64,000 nt of DNA, taken from positions 1 through 64,000 of the forward strand of contig CALJJQ010000006.1 in the NCBI GenBank assembly GCA_937973965.1, given 5' to 3'. Position numbers and translations under genes: made by a program. Source of the DNA: an uncultured Calothrix sp. (lineage in GTDB: Bacteria > Cyanobacteriota > Cyanobacteriia > Cyanobacteriales > Nostocaceae). This document shows, in pieces, positions 37,748 through 46,461 of the stretch (positions are counted from its first letter, which is position 1; each line of letters starts with the position of its first letter). Under the pieces are notes generated by a model. That model was not told the origin of the DNA. It was given only the letters and a program-made list of their open reading frames with translations, and did not search any database.

Positions 37748-38448
37748 AATAAAAAACGTTGGAAAGGACGTTTATGAATGGTTATGGGCAATTAAGATTG
37801 AATTTTTCGACTAGATGTTCTCAATCCTCTCATCCTGGATGTACTCAGCTTTTTTTTATTCACTTACCAGAAATGTAGATAATGTCTGTCAATATCAAAA
37901 CCGTGAATATATCATGATTAAAGCCTCAAAGGTTGACAGAACTTGAGTTTGCACTTTGACAAGCTTAGTTTCCGTCCCGGGTCGAATACTGGTTGCTTGA
38001 CCATCCTTCGACAGGTTAAATACAAGATATTCACTACAATTAGGTTGACAAACTACTGGGACTTACCACTGACGAGGTGGAAATCGGGTTTTGCGATCGC
38101 TTCCCGATACTGGGTAAACGCGAAGCTCAGGGGTAAAGCCACATCGCGATTTTCCGAAGTTACTGATGCTCCTATCTGTGTCCTAATCCCAACACAAATA
38201 GATTCACCAGAGTCCTGTTGAAAACAATCTCCTAGTGATCAATATCAGTCTTAAGCCAAGACTTTCAGACACTTTTCCTCACACACACTGAGTATAGATC
38301 CTTATTGTCCAAGTCGTCATGGGCAATACATACTAATAGACATTTTGGGCGTAAAATAGTTCCTCCCGTTAGCAAAAGCAAGCTACAATTCGATTTGGCA
38401 TCACTCTGCCGTAGTCCATCAAATTATCGATTCAATAAACTGCCAATT
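37748..38448. other. Intergenic region before the pyruvate dehydrogenase E2 gene
   Basis: 701 bases, the upstream region of two divergent genes. A 92-codon frame (37943-38221) has no protein character. In-frame sequence 38305-38448 would extend E2 by 48 residues (MSKSSWAIHTNRH...) but does not resemble a lipoyl domain. I see no operator. Confidence 0.5.
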
Positions 38449-39732
38449 ATGAGCATTAACGAAGTATTCATGCCCGCACTGAGTTCCACCATGACGGAGG
38501 GGAAAATTGTCCAGTGGCTCAAATCACCAGGGGATAAGGTGGAAAAGGGCGAAACAGTGGTGGTTGTGGAGTCTGATAAGGCCGATATGGATGTGGAATC
38601 CTTCTATGAGGGGTATTTGGCTCATATTATAGTGCCTGCGGGTGAGATGGCTCCTGTCGGTGCAGCGATCGCTCTCTTAGCGGAGACGGAAGCGGAAATT
38701 GAAAATGCGATCGCTCAAGCTCAAAGTTTGGCAAGTACAACCTCGACCTCAGTACCTGCATCCAGTCAGGAGGTGACACCTGAACCCGTATCCACATCTG
38801 TCTCAACTTCTGTCAATGGTGCAACTCAGCGTAGTGGTCGGACTGTGGCTTCTCCCCGCGCTCGTAAATTAGCCAAGGAGTTAAAGGTTGATTTAAACAG
38901 TTTGATTGGTAGTGGTCCCTATGGCAGAATTGTGGCGGAAGATGTGGAAGCCGCAGTCGGAAAGGTAAGTACACCGACAACTGGAACGACTCCGGTTGTA
39001 CCTGTCACACCCACTGTACCGAAAACTACACCTACTCCCACACCCGTAGCTGTTACTCCCGGAACCACCACCCCATTTACAACCCTACAAAATGCCGTGA
39101 TTCGGGGAATGAATGCCAGTTTAAGTGTCCCCGTGTTCCGAGTTGCTTACACCATCACCACCGATGGTTTGGATCAACTTTATAAACAACTGAAATCTAA
39201 GGGTGTCACCATGACCGCTTTGATTGCCAAAGCGGTAGCGGTAACTTTACAAAAACACCCCCTATTGAATGCAAGTTATTCTGACCAAGGTATTGTGTAT
39301 CCGTCAGCCATTAACATTGCTGTAGCGGTGGCAATGGATGATGGTGGGTTAATTACCCCGGTGTTGAAAAATGCCGATCAAATCGATATTTATAGCCTAT
39401 CGCGGGAATGGAAGTCTTTAGTGGAAAGAGCCAGAGCAAAACAACTGCAACCGGATGAGTATTCCACAGGAACGTTTACAGTGTCGAATTTAGGTATGTT
39501 CGGTGTGGATTCCTTTGATGCAATTTTACCACCCGGTCAAGGCTCTATTTTAGCGATTGGTGCATCCCGTCCCCTGGTGGTTGCTACTAGTGATGGGATG
39601 TTCGGTGTGAAGCAGCAAATGCAGGTAAATATTACTTGCGACCACCGTATTATCTATGGCGCTCATGCGGCTGCCTTTTTACAGGATTTGGCAAAATTAA
39701 TCGAAACGAATGCCCAATCTTTGACAATGTAG
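38449..39732 (+). CDS. pdhC: Dihydrolipoyllysine acetyltransferase, pyruvate dehydrogenase E2
   Basis: Transfers the acetyl group from the lipoyl arm to CoA in the pyruvate dehydrogenase complex. I start at ATG 38449 (MSINEVFMPALSSTMTEGKI), giving 427 residues. The lipoyl domain (1-80) has the modified Lys44 in VESDKADMDVES. A Pro/Thr/Val linker follows, then the E3-binding domain ASPRARKLAKELKVDLNSLIGSGPYGRI (about 128-165), a second Pro/Thr-rich linker, and the catalytic domain with TFTVSNLGMFGVDSF and TCDHRIIYGAHAAAFL (about 395-412). The catalytic His lies in DHRxxYG, as in plastid-type E2, rather than the DHRxxDG of most bacteria. It is a single gene; E1 and E3 are elsewhere. Confidence 0.94.
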   Translation: MSINEVFMPALSSTMTEGKIVQWLKSPGDKVEKGETVVVVESDKADMDVESFYEGYLAHIIVPAGEMAPVGAAIALLAETEAEIENAIAQAQSLASTTSTSVPASSQEVTPEPVSTSVSTSVNGATQRSGRTVASPRARKLAKELKVDLNSLIGSGPYGRIVAEDVEAAVGKVSTPTTGTTPVVPVTPTVPKTTPTPTPVAVTPGTTTPFTTLQNAVIRGMNASLSVPVFRVAYTITTDGLDQLYKQLKSKGVTMTALIAKAVAVTLQKHPLLNASYSDQGIVYPSAINIAVAVAMDDGGLITPVLKNADQIDIYSLSREWKSLVERARAKQLQPDEYSTGTFTVSNLGMFGVDSFDAILPPGQGSILAIGASRPLVVATSDGMFGVKQQMQVNITCDHRIIYGAHAAAFLQDLAKLIETNAQSLTM

Positions 39733-39751
39733 GGTTGACAATGTAGGGATG

Positions 39752-39770
39752 GACGACCCGACGGGTCGTC
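39752..39770. repeat. AGACG-type palindrome after pdhC
   Basis: GACGACCCG and CGGGTCGTC (9-bp, perfect) around a single A, then TCTCTAC. Twenty bases past the stop. Confidence 0.75.
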
Positions 39771-39876
39771 TCTACCCAAATATTGATCAACAGTTTCCCA
39801 TTTACCGAGGCTGTGATGTATGATTGGGCATTAATCACAATCAACATACTCACAAACTTGTAGATATCGGTGCATT

Positions 39877-40992
39877 ATGACTTGGTGGCAACGATTCAAA
39901 AAAAACCCATTGGCCAAATTAGGGGCGATGATTCTGCTGATTTTCTATTTAACCGCGATCGCAGCTGATTTTGTTGCCCCCTATGACCCCTATGTTTCCC
40001 AGGTCAATGGTTCGTTGTTACCTCCAACACAAATACATTGGTTTAACGAATCGGGACAGTTAACCGCGCCCTTTGTTTATCCTACCACCCAAGGTAAAAC
40101 AGATTTGGAAACGGGCGATCGCCAGATGATTGTGGACAAAACTAAACCTTCACCAATTCGTTTGTTTACCTCTGGACATCAGTATAATTTGTTTCGTCTC
40201 AGTTTACCTTTACCACCAAAATGGGAGGAGGTGGAGGTATTTTCCGGTATTCCCATGACTCTACATTTATTTGGTGCTGATGGAGAGGGGAAAATTAATC
40301 TCCTGGGTACGGATGACCAAGGACGTGACCAATTTAGCCGTTTACTACATGGGGCACGGATTAGTTTATTTATTGGTATTGTCGGTGTGGCGATTTCTTT
40401 CCCCATTGGTCTGTTTATTGGCGGTATCTCCGGTTATTTTGCTGGGTGGACAGATAGCATCATTATGCGTCTGGTGGAAGTGATTATGACAATTCCCAGT
40501 ATTTACTTGTTAATCGCCTTGGCAGCCGTTTTACCAGCAAATTTAACCAGTGCCCAGCGTTTTCTCCTGATTATTGTCATTACTTCCCTGATTCGCTGGG
40601 CTGGATTGGCTAGGGTAATTCGCGGACAGGTCTTGTCAATTAAGGAACGGGAATACATCCAAGCCGCGCGAGCAATGGGTGGTAATTCTTTTTACATTAT
40701 TCTCCGCCATGTTTTGCCACAAACGGCAACCTATATTATCATTGCTGCGACCCTCTCCATTCCCGGATTTATCGAAGCAGAAGCGGTTTTAAGTTTGATT
40801 GGCTTGGGTATTCAACAACCTGATCCTTCCTGGGGAAATATGTTATCCCTCGCGAGTAATGCATCGATTTTGGTTTTACAACCTTGGTTAATTTGGCCAC
40901 CAGCAATTTTAATTATTGTCACCGTACTGGCATTTAATATTCTGGGGGATGGTTTACGTGACGCTCTTGACCCTCGTAGTGTTCAACGGTAA
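39877..40992 (+). CDS. ABC transporter permease, OppC/DppC type
   Basis: A 371-residue inner-membrane permease of oligopeptide/nickel-type ABC importers. It starts MTWWQRFKKNPLAKLGAMIL with the usual first helix and YDPY after it, then has an unusually long, about 100-residue extracytoplasmic part (residues 40-140), then TDDQGRDQFSRLLHGARISLFIGIVG, five more helices, and the cytoplasmic EAA loop EYIQAARAMGGNSFYIILRHVLP that contacts the ATPase. The end GDGLRDALDPR is characteristic of the family. No partner genes (OppB permease, OppA binding protein, OppD/F ATPases) lie beside it; cyanobacteria commonly scatter these. Ligand unknown. Confidence 0.93.
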   Translation: MTWWQRFKKNPLAKLGAMILLIFYLTAIAADFVAPYDPYVSQVNGSLLPPTQIHWFNESGQLTAPFVYPTTQGKTDLETGDRQMIVDKTKPSPIRLFTSGHQYNLFRLSLPLPPKWEEVEVFSGIPMTLHLFGADGEGKINLLGTDDQGRDQFSRLLHGARISLFIGIVGVAISFPIGLFIGGISGYFAGWTDSIIMRLVEVIMTIPSIYLLIALAAVLPANLTSAQRFLLIIVITSLIRWAGLARVIRGQVLSIKEREYIQAARAMGGNSFYIILRHVLPQTATYIIIAATLSIPGFIEAEAVLSLIGLGIQQPDPSWGNMLSLASNASILVLQPWLIWPPAILIIVTVLAFNILGDGLRDALDPRSVQR

Positions 40993-41052
40993 ATCACTGA
41001 AAATTTCATCACATTTTTACAGCTTTGTCATACATGCTTCATACAGAATCAG

Positions 41053-41058
41053 TATAAT
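41053..41058 (+). promoter_or_regulatory. -10 box of the Yfr1 candidate
   Basis: A perfect TATAAT, 7-8 bases before the proposed start of the small RNA. No matching -35 element at 17-base spacing is evident. Confidence 0.6.
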
Positions 41059-41064
41059 TGACTA

Positions 41065-41137
41065 TAAGCAAACATGCAGTTTGCTCCTCACACCATACCA
41101 AGCTCTCTTGTTGTCGGATACAAGGGAGCTTTTTTAT
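41065..41137 (+). ncRNA. yfr1: Candidate Yfr1 small regulatory RNA
   Basis: About 70 nt with the layout known for cyanobacterial Yfr1: a 5' stem-loop GCAAAC/GUUUGC around AUGCA (41068-41084), an unpaired CU-rich stretch UCCUCACACC (41085-41094) and AUACC, then a rho-independent terminator, AAGCUCUCUUGU/ACAAGGGAGCUU with a G-U pair, followed by a run of U (41100-41137). The family core is ACUCCUCACACC; here the first base is G (GCUCCUCACACC, 41083-41094) because it closes the first stem. TATAAT at 41053 gives a start near 41065. Yfr1 is thought to regulate outer membrane or transporter mRNAs by base pairing through the CU core. The permease gene ends only 74 bases upstream, so the RNA is intergenic. 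Confidence 0.8.
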
Positions 41138-41469
41138 TGGTTTTATTGGTTGTGAAGACGACATTATTGTTTTTCTCAAAAAATTATGATCGATGGCGAT
41201 CAAGTTAGTTCAATCAATTCAGCTGAAACTCACATAAATTGTATAGTGTATAACTACTTGATTGACCTATTGATGAATAACGGTTGATAGTTAACAGTTA
41301 TACGCAAGCAAAGTTAAGGATAATTTTAGCGAGTACTCATATCGCTTGGACACAATCAAACAATAAAGTAGTTCATATATACTTAGCCGACAAATGCGAC
41401 ATATCGCGTCTCTCCCCACTCCCTCTGCATCAAGCGAGTAAATAAAAATCAAAGTTACTAAACTTACTT

Positions 41470-41859
41470 ATGAATAGAAATCTCCAAAACATGCTGATGG
41501 TAGTTGTTTTTGTGTTTGCGATCGCATTTTTTGCACCAATCACAGAATTCCCATCAGCCAAAGCGATCGCGTTTACACAACCAATCGATAGCCTTGTTCA
41601 CAGCAATCAAGATCGATTAACTCCCCTAGCACGTCAAGAGTTACAAGCGGTTCGTCAACGCCGTAACCGCGATATAATTGAGGTTCTTGACCAAAGCCAA
41701 AGAGCGGAACTCGATTACTACGTGCGTTCGGGAGAAAAAATAGAATCTGCGGTGACAAAGTTGAGTTTAGACCGGGATCAATGGGATACAATTCAAGCTA
41801 TTGTTGAACTAAGTCGATTAAAAACGAAGGCAATACTCGCTCGACATGGGATGCTTTGA
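41470..41859 (+). CDS. Periplasmic conserved hypothetical protein
   Basis: A 129-residue protein with signal peptide (MNRNLQNMLMVVVFVFAIAFFAPITEF..., residues 1-30) and an alpha-helical, charged mature part: RLTPLARQELQAVRQRRNRDIIEVLDQSQRAELDYYVRSGEKIESAVTKLSLDRDQWDTIQAIVELSRLKTKAIL. The repeated L-x-x-x-Q/D pattern recalls small periplasmic helical proteins (Spy/CpxP-like), but I do not claim that relation. Such short secreted proteins are widespread in cyanobacteria without known function. Its promoter region contains AGACG-like CATATCGCGTC sequence and heptads. Confidence 0.7.
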   Translation: MNRNLQNMLMVVVFVFAIAFFAPITEFPSAKAIAFTQPIDSLVHSNQDRLTPLARQELQAVRQRRNRDIIEVLDQSQRAELDYYVRSGEKIESAVTKLSLDRDQWDTIQAIVELSRLKTKAILARHGML

Positions 41860-41935
41860 TTTCGGAGACAGGATACTCTGTAAACAAAAATCCAAAATTT
41901 AAAGTCCCAAATCTCAAATCGAATAATTTTTCCAG

Positions 41936-41963
41936 TCAACGGTTAACTGTTAACCGTTAACTG
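41936..41963. repeat. TAACCGTTAAC-type heptad/inverted repeat
   Basis: Overlapping GTCAACGGTTAACTGTTAAC-type heptads form a palindrome between two convergent genes (41859 and 41983). Related runs occur at 12652-12680, 41275-41305 and 61438-61480. It could be a bidirectional stop but has no T-run. Confidence 0.5.
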
Positions 41964-41982
41964 ATGACTAAATTACCAATTT

Positions 41983-43347
41983 TCAAACATTTAACGGAGT
42001 GCGATTATCTACTGGTTGATAATATTCCACTGATTGATTCACAGGATTTTTCACCCCTACATCCATTCCCGTAATCAATCTTGCTCCCCGTCTACGGGTG
42101 AAGTAGTTCCACAACCATTGCAGCATCACAACTAGTTTATTCTCAAATCCTATCAGGAAATAGATATGGACGAATAACCAAAATAACCAAGCTACAGCAC
42201 CCGTCAGTTTCGCAAAGCCTAAATCCACCACTGCTGCATGTTGACCAATCACAGCCAAACTACCATAATCCCGATATTTAAACTGGGGTAAAGGTTTATG
42301 ATTCAATTTCGCTTTGATTAAGGATGCCACAAATTGCCCTTCCTGCATCGCTACGGGTGCAACACCTGGTAACGGTTTCCCTGTTTGATGGGCATAATGG
42401 GCCAAATCTCCAATTACAAATAAATTGGGATAGCCAGGAATACTTAAATCTGCTTCCACAACCACCCGTCCTGCGCGATCGCATTCTGCTGGGGTGCGTT
42501 CGCAAATAATTTTTCCTAAAGGAGAAGCTTTCACCCCTGCTGCCCATAATACCGTTTTGGCATGGATGGTTTCCGTTTCTTCCCCAGATTTGATCGTGAC
42601 GATATCATTGTCAATATTTGTCACCAACGTATTTGTCCGGACTGTGACACCTAATTTTGTTAATGCTGCTTCCGCTTCCTGGGATAACTGGGGTGCAAAG
42701 GGTGGTAATACCCGATCCAACCCTTCCAATAATAAAACCTGTGCTTCCCCAGTATCAATATTCCGAAAATCCTTCCTCATCGTCTGGTAAGCAATTTCCG
42801 CGATCGCACCTGCTAATTCGACTCCGGTTGGTCCCCCACCCACAATCACAAAAGTTAATAAAGCTTGACGTTTTGCTGGATCAGTCTCCTTTTCTGCGGC
42901 TTCAAAGGCAGAAAAAATTTGTCTTCGCATGGCGATCGCATCTTCAACCGTCTTTAAACCCGGTGCAGATTTTTCCCACTCATCCTGACCAAAATAGGAA
43001 TGCTTCGCTCCTGTCGCCAAAATTAGGGTATCGTAGGCAATTACCTCTTCCCCCATAAACACCTTTTGACCATCCGGATCAATATCACTCACCTCTCCTA
43101 AAAACACCCGCGTATTTTGACTTTCACTCAAAACCGACCGCAAAGGAGAAGATATATCCGCAGGTGAAACCGTTCCCGTCGCTACTTGATACAACAAAGG
43201 TTGAAACAAGTGAAAATTACGCTTATCAATCAGGGTGACACTGACATTCTTGACTTTACCTAATGCCTTTGCTGCATACAACCCACCAAACCCACCCCCA
43301 ACAATCACAACCTGATGGGGTGGCTGACACTTAACTCCATTTACCAT
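41983..43347 (-). CDS. ndh: Type 2 NAD(P)H dehydrogenase (NDH-2)
   Basis: A 454-residue monotopic flavoprotein passing electrons from NAD(P)H to quinone without pumping. FAD-binding VVIVGGGFGGLYAAKAL (residues 13-29), LILATGAKHSYFG, the NADH-binding dinucleotide fold TFVIVGGGPTGVELAGAIAEIA (about 166), VLWAAGVKASPLG, FVIGDLAHY for the flavin Asp, and VAPVAMQEGQFVA are all present. The carboxyl end (WLFWLFVHIYFLIGFENKLVVMLQWLWNYF) is the membrane-binding amphipathic part typical of Ndb proteins. Which of the cyanobacterial ndbA/B/C it corresponds to I cannot decide. Transcription ends in a convergent 123-base gap with the periplasmic protein gene. Start is ATG 43347. Confidence 0.92.
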   Translation of the reverse strand: MVNGVKCQPPHQVVIVGGGFGGLYAAKALGKVKNVSVTLIDKRNFHLFQPLLYQVATGTVSPADISSPLRSVLSESQNTRVFLGEVSDIDPDGQKVFMGEEVIAYDTLILATGAKHSYFGQDEWEKSAPGLKTVEDAIAMRRQIFSAFEAAEKETDPAKRQALLTFVIVGGGPTGVELAGAIAEIAYQTMRKDFRNIDTGEAQVLLLEGLDRVLPPFAPQLSQEAEAALTKLGVTVRTNTLVTNIDNDIVTIKSGEETETIHAKTVLWAAGVKASPLGKIICERTPAECDRAGRVVVEADLSIPGYPNLFVIGDLAHYAHQTGKPLPGVAPVAMQEGQFVASLIKAKLNHKPLPQFKYRDYGSLAVIGQHAAVVDLGFAKLTGAVAWLFWLFVHIYFLIGFENKLVVMLQWLWNYFTRRRGARLITGMDVGVKNPVNQSVEYYQPVDNRTPLNV

Positions 43348-43589
43348 AAAAGGGACATCCTTTTGTTGACATATCTGTCACTATTCTTAACAAATATTTA
43401 TCAAATCGTCGTAAGAGTTTTTGTTGAGTTTGCACATGTAAATTTTTTGTAAAGTTAGGAGCTTTACATTTAGATCTGTGAAAAAGCAAAATTCTTTCCT
43501 TCTCTACTACCCCTCTTGACCTTCACCCGTCATTTCTGGGTTGATCTCCTGTATCCTATATCCTGTATCCTGTATTCCCCAATCAATCC

Positions 43590-43946
43590 ATGACTAATCA
43601 AGACACCCAAGATACTATTTTTGGCAAAATCATCCGTCGCGAAATACCCGCAGATATTGTCTATGAGGACGACCAAACCTTGGCATTTCGCGATGTTAAC
43701 CCCCAAGCACCCACCCATATCTTAGTTATTCCCAAAAAACCCATCCCCAAACTTGCCGATGCTCAAGCAGATGATACTCAATTATTAGGGCATTTGTTAC
43801 AAACCGTGAGAAAAATCGCCGAGCAAGAACAACTTACCAATGGATATCGAGTTGTGATTAATACTGGTAACGATGGCGGTCAAACAGTTTACCATCTTCA
43901 CATCCATCTTCTTGGTGGACGAGCTTTTGCATGGCCTCCCGGTTGA
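43590..43946 (+). CDS. HIT-family nucleotide hydrolase (HINT-like)
   Basis: A 118-residue histidine-triad protein. It has [21 protein letters not shown] and [20 protein letters not shown], and at the carboxyl end [10 protein letters not shown], the His-x-His-x-His triad that hydrolyses purine nucleoside phosphoramidates. Length is normal for HINT-type proteins. Directly upstream (43549-43581) is a run of TATCCTG heptads, and a ribosome site is not obvious. No link to the neighbouring NDH-2 gene, which is divergent. Confidence 0.95.
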   Translation: MTNQDTQDTIFGKIIRREIPADIVYEDDQTLAFRDVNPQAPTHILVIPKKPIPKLADAQADDTQLLGHLLQTVRKIAEQEQLTNGYRVVINTGNDGGQTVYHLHIHLLGGRAFAWPPG

Positions 43947-44188
43947 TTCTTGACTTGACAAGGAGTAGGCAAAACAACTTTCATCCCTTCTGACGTAAAC
44001 CGACACGATGGCTACTCCCTACTCCCCACTCCCGATTTACAAGCAAGACAAGGCAAGATTCCACCATGTTAAGTTACCATCAAAGAGTAAGTGGTAATAA
44101 CAGCAAGTAGTATTTGTACCTATGCACTTGTCACTGTTGTTGCTTATGGTTTATCCTCGAAACCAATGGTATCGCGATAGGTGGTGCT

Positions 44189-44572
44189 ATGCCCAACCGT
44201 GACTTTCCCGACAATGAAGACCGCAAATTAGAAAAAGCCCTGACGAACAAAATTATCGATAGATATTTCGGAAGTTCGGAAAGTTGGCTGCGGGCGATTT
44301 TGCGGATGTGTTACTTTTCCCTAGGATATGTTGATGGCCAATTGGTGTTTGTCGTCGAATGTCCGAATCAGGCTGTGGCTAAACGTCTAAGTCGCAAGAC
44401 CTATCCATTTCGGGGAGTTGTATACTATTTGACAGATGACTTTAGTGCTGGAGGGCGATCGCTGTTTTGTTATTGGGATGAAAAACAGGCGATTTGGAAT
44501 TGTTTTGACACCCGGACTAATTCCTGGCAATCCTTGAGCAGTCTCACCTCTACCACCGCAAACACGGAGTAG
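44189..44572 (+). CDS. Conserved hypothetical protein
   Basis: A 127-residue soluble protein starting at ATG 44189 (MPNRDFPDNEDRKLEKALTNKI); the longer frame from 44114 adds a cysteine-rich stretch (MYLCTCHCCCLWF) that does not look real. A helical half (NKIIDRYFGSSESWLRAILRMCYFSLG) precedes a beta-rich half (QLVFVVECPNQAVAKRLSRKTYPFRGVVYYL). AGGTGGTG precedes the start by 6 bases. I do not recognise a named family, though such a protein is seen in cyanobacteria. No function is suggested by neighbours. Confidence 0.65.
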   Translation: MPNRDFPDNEDRKLEKALTNKIIDRYFGSSESWLRAILRMCYFSLGYVDGQLVFVVECPNQAVAKRLSRKTYPFRGVVYYLTDDFSAGGRSLFCYWDEKQAIWNCFDTRTNSWQSLSSLTSTTANTE

Positions 44573-44611
44573 ATGAATCAAGTATTGTCAAATCCAAAAT
44601 CCAAAATCCTA

Positions 44612-44887
44612 TCAGCGTCTTCGGCAAACAATACCCCCCAGGAACGCACCGAAAATGATTCCCGTCCATAAACCCGTCGTACTACCTTGCCACATGGCTG
44701 CGGGAGTTGTGGTCATATGGCATAATTGCTGCCATCCCCAACCTTTGGTAGTACATTTTTGGTTGTGGAGATGGGTGCTGAGTTGTCCACCGAAATAGGC
44801 AGATGACACACCAAAAACTAAAGCGATGGTAGTGCAGATGAAAGTGCCATAGGTGGGAGGCTTTGGGTTGCGCGTATCACGGGACAT
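44612..44887 (-). CDS. Small membrane protein, conserved hypothetical
   Basis: A 91-residue protein with two hydrophobic segments: YGTFICTTIALVFGVSSAYFGG (residues 13-34) and TTGLWTGIIFGAFLGGIVC (about 70-88). Between them a loop holds two Cys and two His-Met-rich bits (CTTKGWGWQQLCHMTT), which face the same side. It is the last gene of a minus-strand group with the YdcF protein 37 bases upstream. Function unknown. Confidence 0.6.
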   Translation of the reverse strand: MSRDTRNPKPPTYGTFICTTIALVFGVSSAYFGGQLSTHLHNQKCTTKGWGWQQLCHMTTTPAAMWQGSTTGLWTGIIFGAFLGGIVCRRR

Positions 44888-44924
44888 GGTTTTTTGGGGA
44901 ATGTAGAATACAGGAGACAGAATA

Positions 44925-45716
44925 TTAAATCCATCCTCGCAGACGATAGATAACCATACCGATATATTCTTTCATAGCGTTGGTAAACATGTGAATATAT
45001 TTAGCATCTGGTAACAAACTTAATATGGCAGCTTTGGGGGTAGCGGTTATTTCTGTGAGTTCGCTGTCGCTGACGAGGAAATCAGTAGGTGCAGGGATGA
45101 CATCCATCCCTTGACGTTGGAAAATTAGGAAAGAACGGGGCATATGGGTGGCGGAAGTAATTAATAGCACCTTTTTGAGGTTTTCCCTTTCCAGGATGGG
45201 TTTGACAAATTTCGCATTTTCGTAGGTATTGAGGGAATTGGGTTCCAAAATCAAAGCACTGCGGGGGATACCAATAGAGGTCAAAATAGTAGCCATATCT
45301 TCCGCTTCCGCATTCCCGCTACCTGACCATTCCACCCTACCACCACTGAGAACGATTATAGGTGCTTTTTTTTGTCGATATAACTGGGCTGCATAAATGA
45401 CGCGATCGCCTGCTTCACTCAGGTCAACACTGGGACGGGGAGGGGAGGGTGTACGGGTTGCACCACCAAGGACGACGATTGCGTCTGCGGTTGGTAATTC
45501 ACCGACGGGGATATGTTGACTTTCAAGCGATCGCACTAAATAATTGGCAACGAAGGCATTACTACTAATAAGTAAAGTCCCCAGAGCCAAAGCCATGCAA
45601 ATAGCAGCGATACGTGGACGTTTCCAGACTGTGGTCAATCCTACCACCAGCAGCATCGAACTTAAGCCGAGGGGGTAGATAAATAGGGGGAGTAATTTGG
45701 AAAGATAGAGGAACAT
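44925..45716 (-). CDS. YdcF-family (DUF218) membrane protein
   Basis: A 263-residue protein with two amino-terminal helices (LLPLFIYPLGLSSMLLVVGL and IAAICMALALGTLLISSNAF), then the DUF218 domain: AIVVLGGAT, IVLSGGRV, EAEDMATILTSIGIPRSALILEPNSLNTYENAKFV and VLLITSATHMPRSFLIFQRQGM, ending VIYRLRGWI. Characterised relatives (SanA, ElyC) affect envelope integrity and peptidoglycan precursor use. The DUF218 core residues (GG, SLNTYENA, SATHMPR) are conserved. Its ATG abuts the stop of the upstream gene (TGA|ATG), so translation is coupled. Confidence 0.9.
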   Translation of the reverse strand: MFLYLSKLLPLFIYPLGLSSMLLVVGLTTVWKRPRIAAICMALALGTLLISSNAFVANYLVRSLESQHIPVGELPTADAIVVLGGATRTPSPPRPSVDLSEAGDRVIYAAQLYRQKKAPIIVLSGGRVEWSGSGNAEAEDMATILTSIGIPRSALILEPNSLNTYENAKFVKPILERENLKKVLLITSATHMPRSFLIFQRQGMDVIPAPTDFLVSDSELTEITATPKAAILSLLPDAKYIHMFTNAMKEYIGMVIYRLRGWI

Positions 45717-46232
45717 TCATTCCCAGAATTTTAACCGATTAAAACCTTGATAACGAGGACGACGCGATCGCTGAATGGGACGACGGAATCGACGTTGAGC
45801 AATGGTGGAGGAGGGGAAGGTCTGATCGGATTCAATTAATTCCTTGGGTAAATCAGTTTGACTGCTTTCTTTGCTTCCCCACCAAGCGATAATTAATCCA
45901 CCACCTAATCCTCCTAATCCCCCCAAGAGGATGCTCATGGGAGCTTGATAGCCCAAAATAGTAAATCCCACCAGGAAGAATAGCCAGTACTTTAAACCAG
46001 CTTCTACACCGTCTGAAGATGCAACATTTTCCGGTTGGTTGGGACCAGTTTTATTGGCTTCGGTAATCCAGCCAACAATAAAACCAGCTAATATCCCGAC
46101 AAATAGACTGACCTCTAATTTTTGCCCCATCATCAGCAAAATCAAGGTCAAGAAGATACCAAAAATCAACTGCACCGAAAAATTTGGTGGTACTTTCCAG
46201 AGGTTATTTCCGTTTTTATCGTCTGAAGCCAT
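45717..46232 (-). CDS. Conserved hypothetical membrane protein
   Basis: A 171-residue protein with four predicted helices: FSVQLIFGIFLTLILLMMG, VSLFVGILAGFIVGWI, LKYWLFFLVGFTILGY and MSILLGGLGGLGGGLIIAWW. The Gly-rich last helix and a basic tail (RRFRRPIQRSRRPRYQ) suggest interaction with lipids or nucleic acid, but no family is recognised. It is cotranscribed with the YdcF gene, its TGA being immediately followed by that gene's ATG. Confidence 0.65.
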   Translation of the reverse strand: MASDDKNGNNLWKVPPNFSVQLIFGIFLTLILLMMGQKLEVSLFVGILAGFIVGWITEANKTGPNQPENVASSDGVEAGLKYWLFFLVGFTILGYQAPMSILLGGLGGLGGGLIIAWWGSKESSQTDLPKELIESDQTFPSSTIAQRRFRRPIQRSRRPRYQGFNRLKFWE

Positions 46233-46461
46233 AAGTCTAGAGGTTGATTCGGTTAATTAAATAAGAGGATAATCCAAAATCCGTAGACCCATAACCTGGG
46301 TTTCTTTCTCACAAGTCCCTCACTTTCAGGGAGTAGGGGTAGTGGGAAAATCAACTCGTTCATTCAACGCCTATAGGGATACGAATGAGAAATATGAAAA
46401 TATAGTGTTTGGTCTACGATGATGCTGCACATATCCGTAAGCATAATCCAAAATTTCAAAT

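Noticed and set aside
37943-38221. 92-codon frame upstream of the E2 gene
   Set aside because: No family likeness and no hydrophobic or domain pattern.
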